In this document: piece by piece, positions 45,005 through 54,120 of the stretch
Position numbering within the stretch: the first letter of the stretch is position 1
Layout of the letters: every line of letters begins with the position of its first letter
From: Duganella zoogloeoides
GTDB taxonomy: Bacteria; Pseudomonadota; Gammaproteobacteria; Burkholderiales; Burkholderiaceae_D
Assembly: GCF_034479515.1 (NCBI RefSeq)
Contig: NZ_CP140152.1
Coordinates: forward strand, 1,426,001-1,490,000
Direction of reading: 5' to 3'
DNA: 64,000 bases
Notes under the pieces: generated by a model
Seen by the model: the letters and a program-made list of their open reading frames with translations, nothing else
Told to the model about the DNA's origin: nothing
The model's database searches: none
Position numbers and translations under genes: made by a program

Positions 45005-47329
45005 TCAGTCAGCAGCGTCCTGCTCCTCAGTCAGGTGGAAATACCGCTGCACGCTATCAGGCGAACTCAGCGCCGCCAACTCTGCCGCCAGGTTATCGCG
45101 GGCATTCGCATGCCGCGGATCGATGGCAAGCGCCGCCTGGCAGTGCCTGATCGCCAGCGCGCTGTCGCCCAGCTCCGACGCCGCCACCGCCGCATTGGCC
45201 AGCAGATCCGCATCGTGCGCCTCGATCTGCAGCGCCGCGTCGTACGCCGCCAGCGCTCCGGCCGCATCGCCCGCCACCAGCCGCAAGTTGCCCAACTCCC
45301 TGAACGCCCGCCACTCGGCCGGCTTGATCACCAGCGCCCGCTCGAAGTCGGCGGCGGCGCCCTCCACGTCACCGAGCTCGGCCCGCAACATGCCGCGGTT
45401 CACATGCGCTTCGTAATACGGTGGCGACAACGCGATCGCGCGCGCGTAAGCGTCCAGCGCTTCGTCCTCGCGCCCGTGCGACCGCGACAGCAGGTTGCCG
45501 AGGTCGTTGTAGTACTCGGCATAAAACGGATCGCAGGCGATCGCCGTGCGCAGCCGGCGTTCGGCGCGTTCGAGGTCGTTGACCAGCTCGTACACCTGGC
45601 TGGTGTTGTAGATCAGGATCGAGCGGTGCAGCTGGAACTGGTCTTCACCATAGGCGCTGACGATCTCGGCGATGCCGTGCTCGCACAGGGCCAGCGCTTC
45701 GTCGAACTTGCCCTGGCGCGCCTTGATGTAGGCATAGGCGTTTTCGGCGAACACCTTGATGTAGGTGTGGCGCGGATGGTCGGCGAATTGTTCGGCGATC
45801 AGGCGCAGGTTGCGCACGGCGCAGTCTTCCGCTGCCGGCAGGTCCACCGGCACCTGGTAGCGGCCGTACGTCATCGATTGCGCGTACAGCGCGGTGGGCA
45901 CGAAGCGGCTGGCGGGGAAGGTGGTGAGAAAATCGTCGAGCAAGGCCAGCGCGGCGGCCGTGTAACCCATCGCGTACAGCACGAAGGCGGCGTTGATGAA
46001 CAGGCCGTTGATGGCGTCGTCGCCGCTGCCCTGGCGGCGCAGTACGTCCGATGAAAACAGTTCGGCAAAAAAATCGAACCAGGTGTCGTACAAGCCTATG
46101 CCCATCAGCACGTCGCACGGTTCCACCAGCGCTTGCAGCCGGCGCAGCGGGTCGCGGATCGCCAGCGCATGGACCAGCACCAGCGGCCCCTGGCCGGCTG
46201 TGTGGCGCTGCCACGCGGCCACGTGCGCGGCATGGTGCAGCTCATCAAGCTCGGCGGCGGGCAGGGTGGCGGCGTTGCGTTGGGCGATCAGGTCGCCCTG
46301 GCAGCTCGACGCCACCCAGTCGCGTGCCAGGTCGCGGCGGCGCGCCATATCCAGCGTGCCAAGGTACAGATCGATGACGGTGGTGACCGGCAGCGTGGCA
46401 GCCTTGCCGAGGTCGTGGCCCAGGCACGTTGCCAGCACCCGGCAGGTGGCCGGATTGCCGCCGGACTGGCGATATACCGTTTCGCGCTGGAATGGCGTGA
46501 GGTGGACGAGGTCGGTAGCTGCTTCGAACTCTGCCAGCGTCAACGGCGCGATCCGGATGGTGACGGGATCGGTGATGTGCTTGGCAGCGCGGCCGGTATC
46601 CCCGCCGTTGTTGCAATCGACAAAGCTGCCGGTACCGCCACCGGCACTGTGGTCAGTAGAGCGGCGGGTATCGCAGCCAGCATGTTGGCCGGTAGAGCGG
46701 CCGGTATCGTGGTCGGCATTGCAGCCGGTATGGCTGCCATTGAGCCCGTTCGCGTCACCGCGTTCCAGCAGGACGCACTGTAAGCAGCACGTTCTCCCCG
46801 GCAGTCGGGCTGACCGTTCCTGCAACCGCCGCAATACCGCCAGCAGGCTGCGCGAAGTCGGCGGCAGTCGCTCCGCATTGTCGATCACCACCACCACCGC
46901 TTGCCGGCGGACAGCCAGCACGGCAAGCATGAATTCGGCCAGTCCTACCAGCAATTTGTTCTGGTATTCGTGGTGATAAAACCGCGTGCGTTCGTCGCGC
47001 ACCGAGGTGCTGGTCAGGTCGCGCGGCAGCGCGTAAGCGGACGAATCGCGCCGTGGCCACAGGCGCTTGAGGCTTTGCTCGTGCGCAGCCACCAGCGCCG
47101 GGTGGTGGCGCTCGGCCTCATCCAGCAACTGCAGGGCCAGCGGTTCGAAGCCCGCCAGGCAGCCGTGCGCGTGGCCGTCACCGTCGAGCTCCCATATTTC
47201 GCGGTCGGCTTCGACTGCCTTGCGGGCCGTGGCACGCAGGCCCAGCCCATGCGCACCAGCGACCACGGCAATGCCATGGTCGCGCAGTGCGGCGGCGATG
47301 GCCGGCACATAGGCAAGGCGGGCAGTCAT
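45005..47329 (-). CDS. TPR protein with degenerate P-loop ATPase domain
   Basis: A 774-residue protein. The N-terminal part looks like a STAND/AAA-type fold. A Walker-A position reads GAHGLGLRA (residues 25-33), where the essential lysine is absent, and a Walker-B-like strand is AVVVVIDNAERL near D150. A Gly/Asp/Thr/Cys-rich insertion (191-249) interrupts the domain. From about residue 480 to the end are tetratricopeptide repeats (YYNDLGNLLSRSHGREDEAL; AHVNRGMLRAELGDVEGAAA; AFRELGNLRLVAGDAAGALA). The start at 47329 lies 13 bp after the small gene. Last gene of a four-gene operon. Function unknown. Confidence 0.78.
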   Translation of the reverse strand: MTARLAYVPAIAAALRDHGIAVVAGAHGLGLRATARKAVEADREIWELDGDGHAHGCLAGFEPLALQLLDEAERHHPALVAAHEQSLKRLWPRRDSSAYALPRDLTSTSVRDERTRFYHHEYQNKLLVGLAEFMLAVLAVRRQAVVVVIDNAERLPPTSRSLLAVLRRLQERSARLPGRTCCLQCVLLERGDANGLNGSHTGCNADHDTGRSTGQHAGCDTRRSTDHSAGGGTGSFVDCNNGGDTGRAAKHITDPVTIRIAPLTLAEFEAATDLVHLTPFQRETVYRQSGGNPATCRVLATCLGHDLGKAATLPVTTVIDLYLGTLDMARRRDLARDWVASSCQGDLIAQRNAATLPAAELDELHHAAHVAAWQRHTAGQGPLVLVHALAIRDPLRRLQALVEPCDVLMGIGLYDTWFDFFAELFSSDVLRRQGSGDDAINGLFINAAFVLYAMGYTAAALALLDDFLTTFPASRFVPTALYAQSMTYGRYQVPVDLPAAEDCAVRNLRLIAEQFADHPRHTYIKVFAENAYAYIKARQGKFDEALALCEHGIAEIVSAYGEDQFQLHRSILIYNTSQVYELVNDLERAERRLRTAIACDPFYAEYYNDLGNLLSRSHGREDEALDAYARAIALSPPYYEAHVNRGMLRAELGDVEGAAADFERALVIKPAEWRAFRELGNLRLVAGDAAGALAAYDAALQIEAHDADLLANAAVAASELGDSALAIRHCQAALAIDPRHANARDNLAAELAALSSPDSVQRYFHLTEEQDAAD
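46583..46759 (-). repeat. Low-complexity, repeat-derived insertion in the TPR protein
   Basis: Degenerate units of about 12-15 bp (GCCGGTATC/GGTCGGCATT type) encode residues 191-249, rich in Gly, Asp, Thr, Ser and Cys. The reading frame is kept. This looks like slippage expansion in a surface loop. Confidence 0.6.
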
Positions 47330-47342
47330 CGCGCGCAGCCGG

Positions 47343-47552
47343 TTATACCGTGCCCAGGTAAGGCGTGGTGGTGCGTATCTTGATCTTGCTGACGGTAACC
47401 TTCTTGATGATCGACGTGCCGCGCGGCGCGCCCGATTCATAGACGAGTTTTTGCTCTTCGGTTGATTCCTCGCGTTCGTCGGTCTCGGTCTCCGTGATGA
47501 TTTCAGGATACTTGGCGTTGAGGGGATTGCTGCTGGTGGCCAGTTCGCTCAT
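47343..47552 (-). CDS. 69-residue protein of unknown function
   Basis: A short gene with a good ribosome site (AGGAGA, 6 bp before the ATG) inside the four-gene operon: 50 bp after the phospholipase-D-like gene and 13 bp before the TPR gene. The N-terminal half is very acidic (TETETDEREESTEEQ). The C-terminal half is basic and beta-prone (IIKKVTVSKIKIRTTTPY). No cysteine, membrane segment or signal peptide. It could be an adaptor, a modified peptide substrate or an inhibitor. None of these is shown. Confidence 0.72.
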   Translation of the reverse strand: MSELATSSNPLNAKYPEIITETETDEREESTEEQKLVYESGAPRGTSIIKKVTVSKIKIRTTTPYLGTV

Positions 47553-47602
47553 GATGATTCTCCTTGTTGGTTGAACAACGGCAGTGAAATCGCAGGCGGG
47601 GG

Positions 47603-49276
47603 TCAGACCGTGCTGCGCGAAAAATAGGTGCGCTGGCGGCTGCGAAAGCCGGCGCGGTAATACGCTTGCGCCCAGCTGCAATCTTCCACCAGCGGATTGC
47701 TGGCGAAGAAAGTGCCGGACGCCATGGCCGCGCGCACCGCGTCGCGGAATGCGTAGTGCGTGTACGAGCGCATGAATTCGCCCAGGTAGATGTCGGCCAC
47801 TTCGTGGTCGCCGGCGATGACCAGCATGTTCTCGTCGTTCTGCTTGCTCGATGCGAGGCTGAAATTGGCCGAGCCGCTGATCACCAGCGGCCGCTTGCCG
47901 AGCGGGTCGATCAGCATGAACTTGGTGTGGATGAATTGCACGTGCTGGGCCATGGCGTTGCTGCGTTCCAGCAGAAACTGGTCGAGCGCGTTGGTGCGCA
48001 GGTAGGCGCCCATCGCCACGCGGCCGCTCTCGGTGGCGCGGATCTGTTTGACGATGCGGCCGATCTTTTCCACCTGCTGCTTGTTGCCCTTGACGCCGTC
48101 CATCAGCACGTAGCGCACGCCGCGATGCTCGGGCGACAGCGCTTGCCCCAGCCGGCCGTCGATGGAAAACGCCAGCGTGAGCAGTACCGCATCGGCAGCG
48201 GGTATTGCGTCGATGTAGCGGTCGAGCGCGTCGCGCTCCTTGCGCGGGCTGAAGATCGGCGTGCAGCCGTCGGGCCATTGCGCCGGCAGCGGGAACGCGG
48301 CGGTGATCGCTTCGCGCAGCGCCACGCTGGCCGGATCGGCTGCAAGCATTTGCCAGTAGGCGAGGAACTGCTGTGCCACCGTGGCGTCCCATACTTCGTG
48401 GCCGGTATTGAGCTGGCCGAAGAAGCCGTTCTGCGACCAGTTGAGCGAACCGCCCCACACCGCGACCGGTGCGCCCTGTTTCGACAGCACGATGAACTTG
48501 TTGTGGGCGATATAGCTGGGATTTTTCTCGCGCGCGATGCCGATGTCGGCCAGGTGTGCCATGTCGAGTTCGCCGATATTTTCCTCGCGTGGATACGAGG
48601 GGCTGTCGTCGTCGCCGTTTTCCTTGGCGTCGAACACGATGCGCACCTCCACGCCGCGTTCGCGCGCTGTGCGCAAGGCGTCGAGCACGGGCGGGTGGCG
48701 CGCCTCGTAAATGGCCGCGTGCAGCGCGTCGCCGGCTTGCGCCTCGGCGATAAACGCCAGCAACGATTCGAACAGGCCACGGCTGAGCCACTCGAAAGCC
48801 TGGTTGTTGGGCACATCTTCTGGCGCGCGGTTGGCGAAGCGCCTGGCATACTCCTGGGCGGCAATTGCGCCGCGATTGAAGTGAATCGCGTGGCCCGACG
48901 CCGTGCGCGTAATCGTGCGCACCGGCACCACCACTTCGGCCAGCGCCGCGAGCGCAGCCGGCGTGCCGCCGAGCGCGACGATCCGATACGTGTAATCGAC
49001 GCCGGGGCGCACCGTGTAGTCGGCCCACTGGAAGGTTTGCAGCGGATGGTTGCGGGTGGAAACGCGCGTGCCCTTGTCAAGGCCGGGATCGGTGGTGGCG
49101 TAACGCTTTTGCGCTTCGAGCCAGTCGGCGCGGCCGGTTTCGTGATCGGTACGGTGGATGGCGAAGCCTTGCAACAGCCCCGCCTGTTGCTCGGGCCAGT
49201 CGAAGCCGAACACGATCACATGACTGCCGGCAATCGCCTGTACATGCAGGCCGCCTTCGGTGCGTTGCGCGCGCAT
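47603..49276 (-). CDS. Phospholipase D-like protein with two HKD-type motifs
   Basis: A 557-residue protein. A beta-rich N-terminal domain (about 1-120, fibronectin-like, with YTYRIVALGG) precedes two PLD half-sites. The first is H258xK260 (AHNKFIVL) with GGSLNWS at 275-281; the second is H450xK452 (HTKFMLID) with SGSANFS at 467-473 and an acidic NDEN after it. Both catalytic histidines are present, so it may act as a nuclease or phosphodiesterase. No signal peptide. AGGAGA precedes the ATG. Second gene of the operon. Whether the target is nucleic acid or lipid cannot be told. Confidence 0.83.
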   Translation of the reverse strand: MRAQRTEGGLHVQAIAGSHVIVFGFDWPEQQAGLLQGFAIHRTDHETGRADWLEAQKRYATTDPGLDKGTRVSTRNHPLQTFQWADYTVRPGVDYTYRIVALGGTPAALAALAEVVVPVRTITRTASGHAIHFNRGAIAAQEYARRFANRAPEDVPNNQAFEWLSRGLFESLLAFIAEAQAGDALHAAIYEARHPPVLDALRTARERGVEVRIVFDAKENGDDDSPSYPREENIGELDMAHLADIGIAREKNPSYIAHNKFIVLSKQGAPVAVWGGSLNWSQNGFFGQLNTGHEVWDATVAQQFLAYWQMLAADPASVALREAITAAFPLPAQWPDGCTPIFSPRKERDALDRYIDAIPAADAVLLTLAFSIDGRLGQALSPEHRGVRYVLMDGVKGNKQQVEKIGRIVKQIRATESGRVAMGAYLRTNALDQFLLERSNAMAQHVQFIHTKFMLIDPLGKRPLVISGSANFSLASSKQNDENMLVIAGDHEVADIYLGEFMRSYTHYAFRDAVRAAMASGTFFASNPLVEDCSWAQAYYRAGFRSRQRTYFSRSTV

Positions 49277-49293
49277 GGCCGTCTCCTTGCGGA

Positions 49294-50346
49294 TCAGAAG
49301 GTCACAGAGTAGCCGGGGTTCGATGCCTGGGCCTTGGTGTAACTCACGCCGTCCACGCGCAGTCCATCGGCGTTGAGCAGTGTGATGATGCCGCCCTTGT
49401 TGGGCAGCACGACCGGCGGAATGAGCGTGACACGCAGCGCCTCGCCGGCGGCAATCGCGCCCTGCAGGGGCATGGCGTTCTTGTCGCGGTCAAGCAGTTT
49501 CCAGCCGGCCAGATCCACTGTTTGCGCAGTGGCGTTGAGCAGGGTGACGGTTTCGATTTCCGGCGACTTGACCGGATTCACCAGCGCGGCAACGATGCGC
49601 ACCGCACCGTCCGGCGCCTCGGGCGTGGGCGTGGTGCCGGGCTCGAACGGGTTCGGTGGATTGGGGTTGTCCGACGGCGGACCGCTGACGCCCCCTTCGA
49701 TGCGGTGGCCGGTCTGGTCGTCGCTGTGCCAGGTCTGCGACTGAAACTTCAGGAAGATGCCCACCCACTGGTTTTGATCGGAAAAATGCAGCAGCAGCGC
49801 GCCGTCCTGGTACACGCCGTCGTCCTGTTTGAAGTTGGCGGCGTTGGCCTGGTTCATGTGGATGTCGTGCACGCCGTTGCCGGGCAAAAAGCCGAAGATT
49901 TTATCTTTCTTGCCGGCCTCGGGACCCCAGCGTTCGCCGAACGCATACACCACCGCATTCTCGTCGGACAGCGCGCGCTGGATGTGCTGGTCGATCTTCT
50001 CGTTGAGGTCGTTGTCGGGGCCGTTGATGCTCAGCGGCAGCGGCACCATCTTGCGCGGATCAAACAGGTTGCTGCGGATGAAGTCGAGCGCGGGACCACC
50101 GGGCGTTGATGCCAGCTGCGACCAGCCCACCGGCAAGGCCTCCAGTTGCGCCAGCACCGGGTGCTGAAAATGCGCGTCCACCAGGTACTCCACCTCGGAC
50201 GGCGCCAGCTGCGATTTGACGTTGATGGCGATGCGGTAATCGGTGGTGTCGTCGACCACATGGACTTGATAGTGGGCGTTCTGGTTCGATCCAAGCTGGC
50301 GATTGATCGGGCGTCCCTTGAGGACACCGTACTGATGCAGAGGCAT
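49294..50346 (-). CDS. DUF2278 (YukJ-like) protein with C-terminal lamin-tail domain
   Basis: A 350-residue protein. Residues 1-215 match the YukJ/DUF2278 pattern: opening YGVLKGRPINRQLGSNQNAH, then HYQVHV, VNVKSQL-like NVKSQLAPSEVEYLVD, and GVHDIHMNQ with LLLHF near the end. A Pro/Asn-rich linker (about 222-245) leads to a lamin-tail-like beta domain (RIVAALVNPV, TVTLLNATAQTVDLAGWKLL, GGIITLLNADG). GGGAG precedes the ATG at 50346. First gene of the operon, with the PLD gene 17 bp after. DUF2278 proteins have no established function. No signal peptide. Confidence 0.82.
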   Translation of the reverse strand: MPLHQYGVLKGRPINRQLGSNQNAHYQVHVVDDTTDYRIAINVKSQLAPSEVEYLVDAHFQHPVLAQLEALPVGWSQLASTPGGPALDFIRSNLFDPRKMVPLPLSINGPDNDLNEKIDQHIQRALSDENAVVYAFGERWGPEAGKKDKIFGFLPGNGVHDIHMNQANAANFKQDDGVYQDGALLLHFSDQNQWVGIFLKFQSQTWHSDDQTGHRIEGGVSGPPSDNPNPPNPFEPGTTPTPEAPDGAVRIVAALVNPVKSPEIETVTLLNATAQTVDLAGWKLLDRDKNAMPLQGAIAAGEALRVTLIPPVVLPNKGGIITLLNADGLRVDGVSYTKAQASNPGYSVTF

Positions 50347-50490
50347 GGCGGGCTCCCGTTGAGGTGTAACGATAGCGGACAATATAGATCGAAATTGAAA
50401 GAGTGCAAGGCCGATTTTTAGCGGGCTCTGCGCTATTAAACGAGCTGGACAATCAATCACCACAAGGCGCCGTTCGAATTGGACGGCATG

Positions 50491-50527
50491 AAAAAAGCCC
50501 GCAAGCTGTGCAGCGTTGCGGGCTTTT
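50491..50527. terminator. Bidirectional terminator between the DUF2278 operon and the MFS gene
   Basis: AAAAGCCCGCAA (50493-50504) and TTGCGGGCTTTT (50516-50527) pair perfectly around an 11-base loop. An A-run is on the left, giving a T-run for the minus-strand MFS gene. Confidence 0.92.
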
Positions 50528-50545
50528 GTCGAACCGGTATCAGCC

Positions 50546-51934
50546 TTAAATTTCAGGCTCCGCCACCGGCTCCACCACGCTGGCCACCAGCACCACGCAC
50601 AGCAACGCCGTGCCCACCATGTACAGGAACACGCTGCTCCAGCCGAAGTGGTCGAGCAGGATGCCGACCATCAGCGGCGCCACCGCGCCACCGATCTGGC
50701 CGAGGAAGTTGACGATGCCGAACGCGGTCGGGTACGTCGATTTGCTGACCAGGCCCATCGCATACGCCGAGTAGCCGGCAAAGCCGATGCCCACCATCAA
50801 ACCCGAGATCAGCAGCGTGGCGCCGAGGAACGTGGCGCTGTCGGGGGCATTGATCAGCAGGCACAGCATCAGGGTGGTGCCGATGGCGCCGAGCAGCATC
50901 ATCGGTTTGCGGCGGCCGTCGAGCAGGCGGTCGGAGATCAGGCCGCCGATCATGTTGCCGGTCACCGCGCCGATGAACGGCGCCGAGGCCAGGAAGCCCA
51001 TCTTGACCGATTCGAAACCGCGCACCGTCACCAGGTATGTCGGAATCCACGACATGAAGATGTTGGTGATGCCGATCATGCAGCCGTAGCCAAGCGCCAC
51101 GCCGATGATGTTCCACGAAGTGAAGACCTGGCGAATCGTTTGCAGGCGCTCCACGCGGCGGGTGCGGTTGATGGCGTCGAGCAGCGGCATGCTGCGCAGG
51201 TAGCGCAGCGCCGGTTTTTTGCCGGCGTTGGCAGCATCTGCCGGTGCACCTTCGCCACGGATATAGCGCTGTTCGGCCGGCGAGCAGAAACGGCTCTCGC
51301 TGGGCGAGTTGGTCACCAGCAGCATCCACAGGATGGCGAACAAGAAGCCCGGGATGGCGAACACGTAGAAAATCTCGCGCCAGCCCCAGATGGCAATCAC
51401 GATCAGGCACACCGACGGCACCATCAACGGCCCCAGCTTGGACGCGGCAATCCACAAGCCCGTTGCCAGGCCCTTTTCCTGCGGCGGGAACCAGCGGTTA
51501 ATCACATTGGTGCAACCGATCCCGAGCGGGCCTTCGGCAAAGCCGAGTCCGACGCGGTAGAGCTGCAGCAGCAGCACGGACGTGGTGGTCGCCATTAGCG
51601 CCGTGAACAGCGACGTAAACACCATGCACAGTGCCAGGAAAATGCCGCTGGCTTTTTCACCGAGGCGGCGGTACAGCATACCTACCGGAATTTGCACGAT
51701 GGCGTAGGCAAACGAAAACAGGCTGACGATCAGGCCCGCTTCGGTATTGGTGATGTGGAATTCCTTCTTCATGTAGGGCAGGGCGATACCGAAGTTGGCG
51801 CGGTCGGCGCAGGCAATGGCCCAGATACAGAAAATCAGGCCCATCACTACCCAGCGGTAGTTGGTCTTCTTTTCTTCCTGCGGTGCTGCTGCTTCAGATG
51901 TTACCGGCATGCTCGCGGTGGATTGCTGTCGCAT
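50546..51934 (-). CDS. MFS transporter, anion:cation symporter (ACS) type
   Basis: A 462-residue permease with 12 predicted membrane segments. The opening NYRWVVMGLIFCIWAIACAD with RANFGIALPYMKKEF is typical of ACS members that import sugar acids (glucarate, galactonate, hexuronates) or aromatic acids. The loop motif between helices 2 and 3 reads GMLYRRLGEK. A long central loop (about residues 225-270) separates the halves. A GGAGAC site precedes the ATG at 51934. It is divergent from the 2-hydroxyacid dehydrogenase, and with the LysR regulator and porin suggests a catabolic module for a hydroxy or sugar acid. Confidence 0.88.
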   Translation of the reverse strand: MRQQSTASMPVTSEAAAPQEEKKTNYRWVVMGLIFCIWAIACADRANFGIALPYMKKEFHITNTEAGLIVSLFSFAYAIVQIPVGMLYRRLGEKASGIFLALCMVFTSLFTALMATTTSVLLLQLYRVGLGFAEGPLGIGCTNVINRWFPPQEKGLATGLWIAASKLGPLMVPSVCLIVIAIWGWREIFYVFAIPGFLFAILWMLLVTNSPSESRFCSPAEQRYIRGEGAPADAANAGKKPALRYLRSMPLLDAINRTRRVERLQTIRQVFTSWNIIGVALGYGCMIGITNIFMSWIPTYLVTVRGFESVKMGFLASAPFIGAVTGNMIGGLISDRLLDGRRKPMMLLGAIGTTLMLCLLINAPDSATFLGATLLISGLMVGIGFAGYSAYAMGLVSKSTYPTAFGIVNFLGQIGGAVAPLMVGILLDHFGWSSVFLYMVGTALLCVVLVASVVEPVAEPEI

Positions 51935-52156
51935 AGATGTCTCCAGTGATGTTTTTATTTGGTTTTAAAGGCGCTACAAATCCTCCCACCCGGCCCCGGT
52001 CGCGTCCAATCTTTTATCGACATGACGTGATCCGCAAATTGAATCACTGCCGACCGTGTATCAACTGATAGCGTTTTGGGATTGGACGTGCAAAACAAAA
52101 CATCCCATGATGCGCTCACATCTCGATGCTTGCCATCGCCTAACAGGGAGACCCAA

Positions 52157-53110
52157 TTGAAACCACACGTCCTGCAACTGAACCCGATTCTCGTACCAGC
52201 CATTAACGACAAGCTGAACGAACTGTACACCGTGCACCGCCTGTTCGAGCAGCAGGACAAGACCGCGTACCTGGCCCAGCACGGCGCCAATATCCGGGGC
52301 GTGATCACCGGCGGCCACACCGGCATCACCAACGCCATGATCGAGAGCCTGCCGGCGCTGCAAGTGATTGCCGTCAACGGCGTGGGCACCGACGCGGTGG
52401 ACCTCGAATTTGCCCGGTCGCGCAAGCTGCCGGTGACCGCCACTTTCGGCGCCCTGACCGAAGACGTGGCCGACCTGGCCATCGGCCTGATCCTGGCCTC
52501 GTGCCGCGAGATTTGCTCGGGCAACGATTTCGTCAAGACCGGCAACTGGCAAAAGAATCCGCACCCGGGCGCGATCCCGCTGTCGCGCCGCTTCAGCGGC
52601 AAGCGCGTGGGCATCGTCGGCATGGGCAAGGTGGGCCGGGCGATTGCCCAGCGCGCTGCCGCCTTCGATTGCCCGATCGCCTACACCGACCTGCGCCATA
52701 TCGCGGAATTGCCGTACAACTTCGTGCCCGACCTGCTGCAGCTGGCGCGTGACAGCGACATCCTGGTGCTGGCCGCCGCTGCCGACAAGGCGCAAGGCAT
52801 CATCAACGCCGCCGTGCTGGACGCCTTGGGCAAGGACGGCTACCTGATCAATATCGCCCGCGGCAAGCTGGTGGTCGAAGCCGACCTGGTCGACGCCCTG
52901 ACGCGCGGCGCCATCGCCGGCGCCGGCCTGGACGTGTTTGTCGATGAACCGAACGTGCCGGAAGCGCTGTTCCCGATGGACCGCGTGGTGTTGCAGGCCC
53001 ACCGCGCCAGCGCCACCGTCGAATCGCGCACGGCCATGGGCGAGATGGTGCTGGCCAGCCTGGCCGCCGGCCTGGCCGGGCAGCGCCCCGAAGGCAGCCT
53101 CACCACTTAA
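52157..53110 (+). CDS. D-2-hydroxyacid dehydrogenase (NAD(P)-dependent)
   Basis: A 317-residue enzyme reducing 2-oxoacids or oxidising 2-hydroxyacids. The dinucleotide loop GIVGMGKVGRAIA is central. The catalytic set is complete: Arg in NIARGKLV, Glu in VFVDEPNVP and His in VLQAHRAS. The TTG at 52157 is chosen: it has a GGGAG site 6 bp upstream and gives the family N-terminus. The ATG-less longer frame from 52076 has no ribosome site. It is similar in size to glyoxylate/hydroxypyruvate reductases. The true substrate probably relates to the acid imported by the adjacent transporter. Confidence 0.88.
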   Translation: MKPHVLQLNPILVPAINDKLNELYTVHRLFEQQDKTAYLAQHGANIRGVITGGHTGITNAMIESLPALQVIAVNGVGTDAVDLEFARSRKLPVTATFGALTEDVADLAIGLILASCREICSGNDFVKTGNWQKNPHPGAIPLSRRFSGKRVGIVGMGKVGRAIAQRAAAFDCPIAYTDLRHIAELPYNFVPDLLQLARDSDILVLAAAADKAQGIINAAVLDALGKDGYLINIARGKLVVEADLVDALTRGAIAGAGLDVFVDEPNVPEALFPMDRVVLQAHRASATVESRTAMGEMVLASLAAGLAGQRPEGSLTT

Positions 53111-53193
53111 CCCTGAAGACAGAGGCGAGTCGAGCACGTCCTGCAGGCAATTATCGCTATCATGGCTGACCTTTTAGCCATACAGGACACACC

Positions 53194-54111
53194 ATGCTAG
53201 ACCTGGGACAGGTGCGCTGCTTTGTTGCCGCAGCGACCGAACTGAATTTCCGGCGCGCTGCAGCGCTGCTGAACATGACGCAACCGCCGCTGTCGCGGCA
53301 GATACAGCTGCTCGAGCACAGCCTCGGCGTGGAACTGTTCGACCGCGTGGGCCGCACCGTCAAGCTCACCACGGAAGGCCGCATTTTCCTGATCGACGCC
53401 GCCCGCTTGCTGAACCTGGCGGAGCAGGCGGAAAGCACGGTGCGGCGCGCCAGCAAGGGCAAGACCGGCCGCGTGCGCATCGGCTTTACGGGGGCGGCCG
53501 GCTACGAGCTGATACCGGGCTTGCTGGCAGTGGCCCGGCAGGAGTTGCCCGATATCGACGTGGTGCTGCTGGAACTGATTTCGGTGGCGCAGATCGAGGC
53601 GTTTTATGCCAACACCATCGATCTCGGCTTCATGCGCCCGGTGTCGTCGCGCCAGCAGCTGGACATGATGCTGGTGGAAGAAGAGGCGCTGGTGGTGGCT
53701 TTGCCCAAGGGACATCCGCTGTGTGCCTCGGCCACCATCGCCTTGAAGCAATTGAAAGACCAACCGTTCATCATGCACTCGCCCGTGCATGGCAAGTATT
53801 TTTACGACCGGCTGATGGGCATTTTTTCCAGCAACGATGTACACGTGCACATCACGCAGTACCTCGACCAGAGTCCCACCATCCTGTCGATGGTGCGGGC
53901 CGGCCTGGGATTGTCGATCTTGCCGGCCTCGGCGCAGCGCTTCCATTACGACAATGTCGAATTCCGGCACTTGAGCGACGTGGTGGCGCCCGCCGAGATG
54001 AGCATGGCCTGGCGACCGGACCAGGAAAATCCCGCCGTCACCGCGTTCCGGCTCCTGGCAATCGACTACTTTGCCAAACAACAGCGCGAGGGGGGCGACC
54101 ATAACTACTAG
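53194..54111 (+). CDS. LysR-family transcriptional regulator
   Basis: A 305-residue regulator. The N-terminal winged helix is LGQVRCFVAAATELNFRRAA with NMTQPPLSRQIQLLEHSLGV and LFDRVGRTVKLTTEG. A substrate-binding domain (GRVRIGFTGAAGYELIPGLL onward) follows. This type (BenM/CatR-like N-terminus) usually responds to an aromatic or organic acid intermediate. It lies between the dehydrogenase and the porin in the same direction and probably controls the module, including the divergent transporter. Confidence 0.9.
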   Translation: MLDLGQVRCFVAAATELNFRRAAALLNMTQPPLSRQIQLLEHSLGVELFDRVGRTVKLTTEGRIFLIDAARLLNLAEQAESTVRRASKGKTGRVRIGFTGAAGYELIPGLLAVARQELPDIDVVLLELISVAQIEAFYANTIDLGFMRPVSSRQQLDMMLVEEEALVVALPKGHPLCASATIALKQLKDQPFIMHSPVHGKYFYDRLMGIFSSNDVHVHITQYLDQSPTILSMVRAGLGLSILPASAQRFHYDNVEFRHLSDVVAPAEMSMAWRPDQENPAVTAFRLLAIDYFAKQQREGGDHNY

Positions 54112-54120
54112 AGGAGACAC

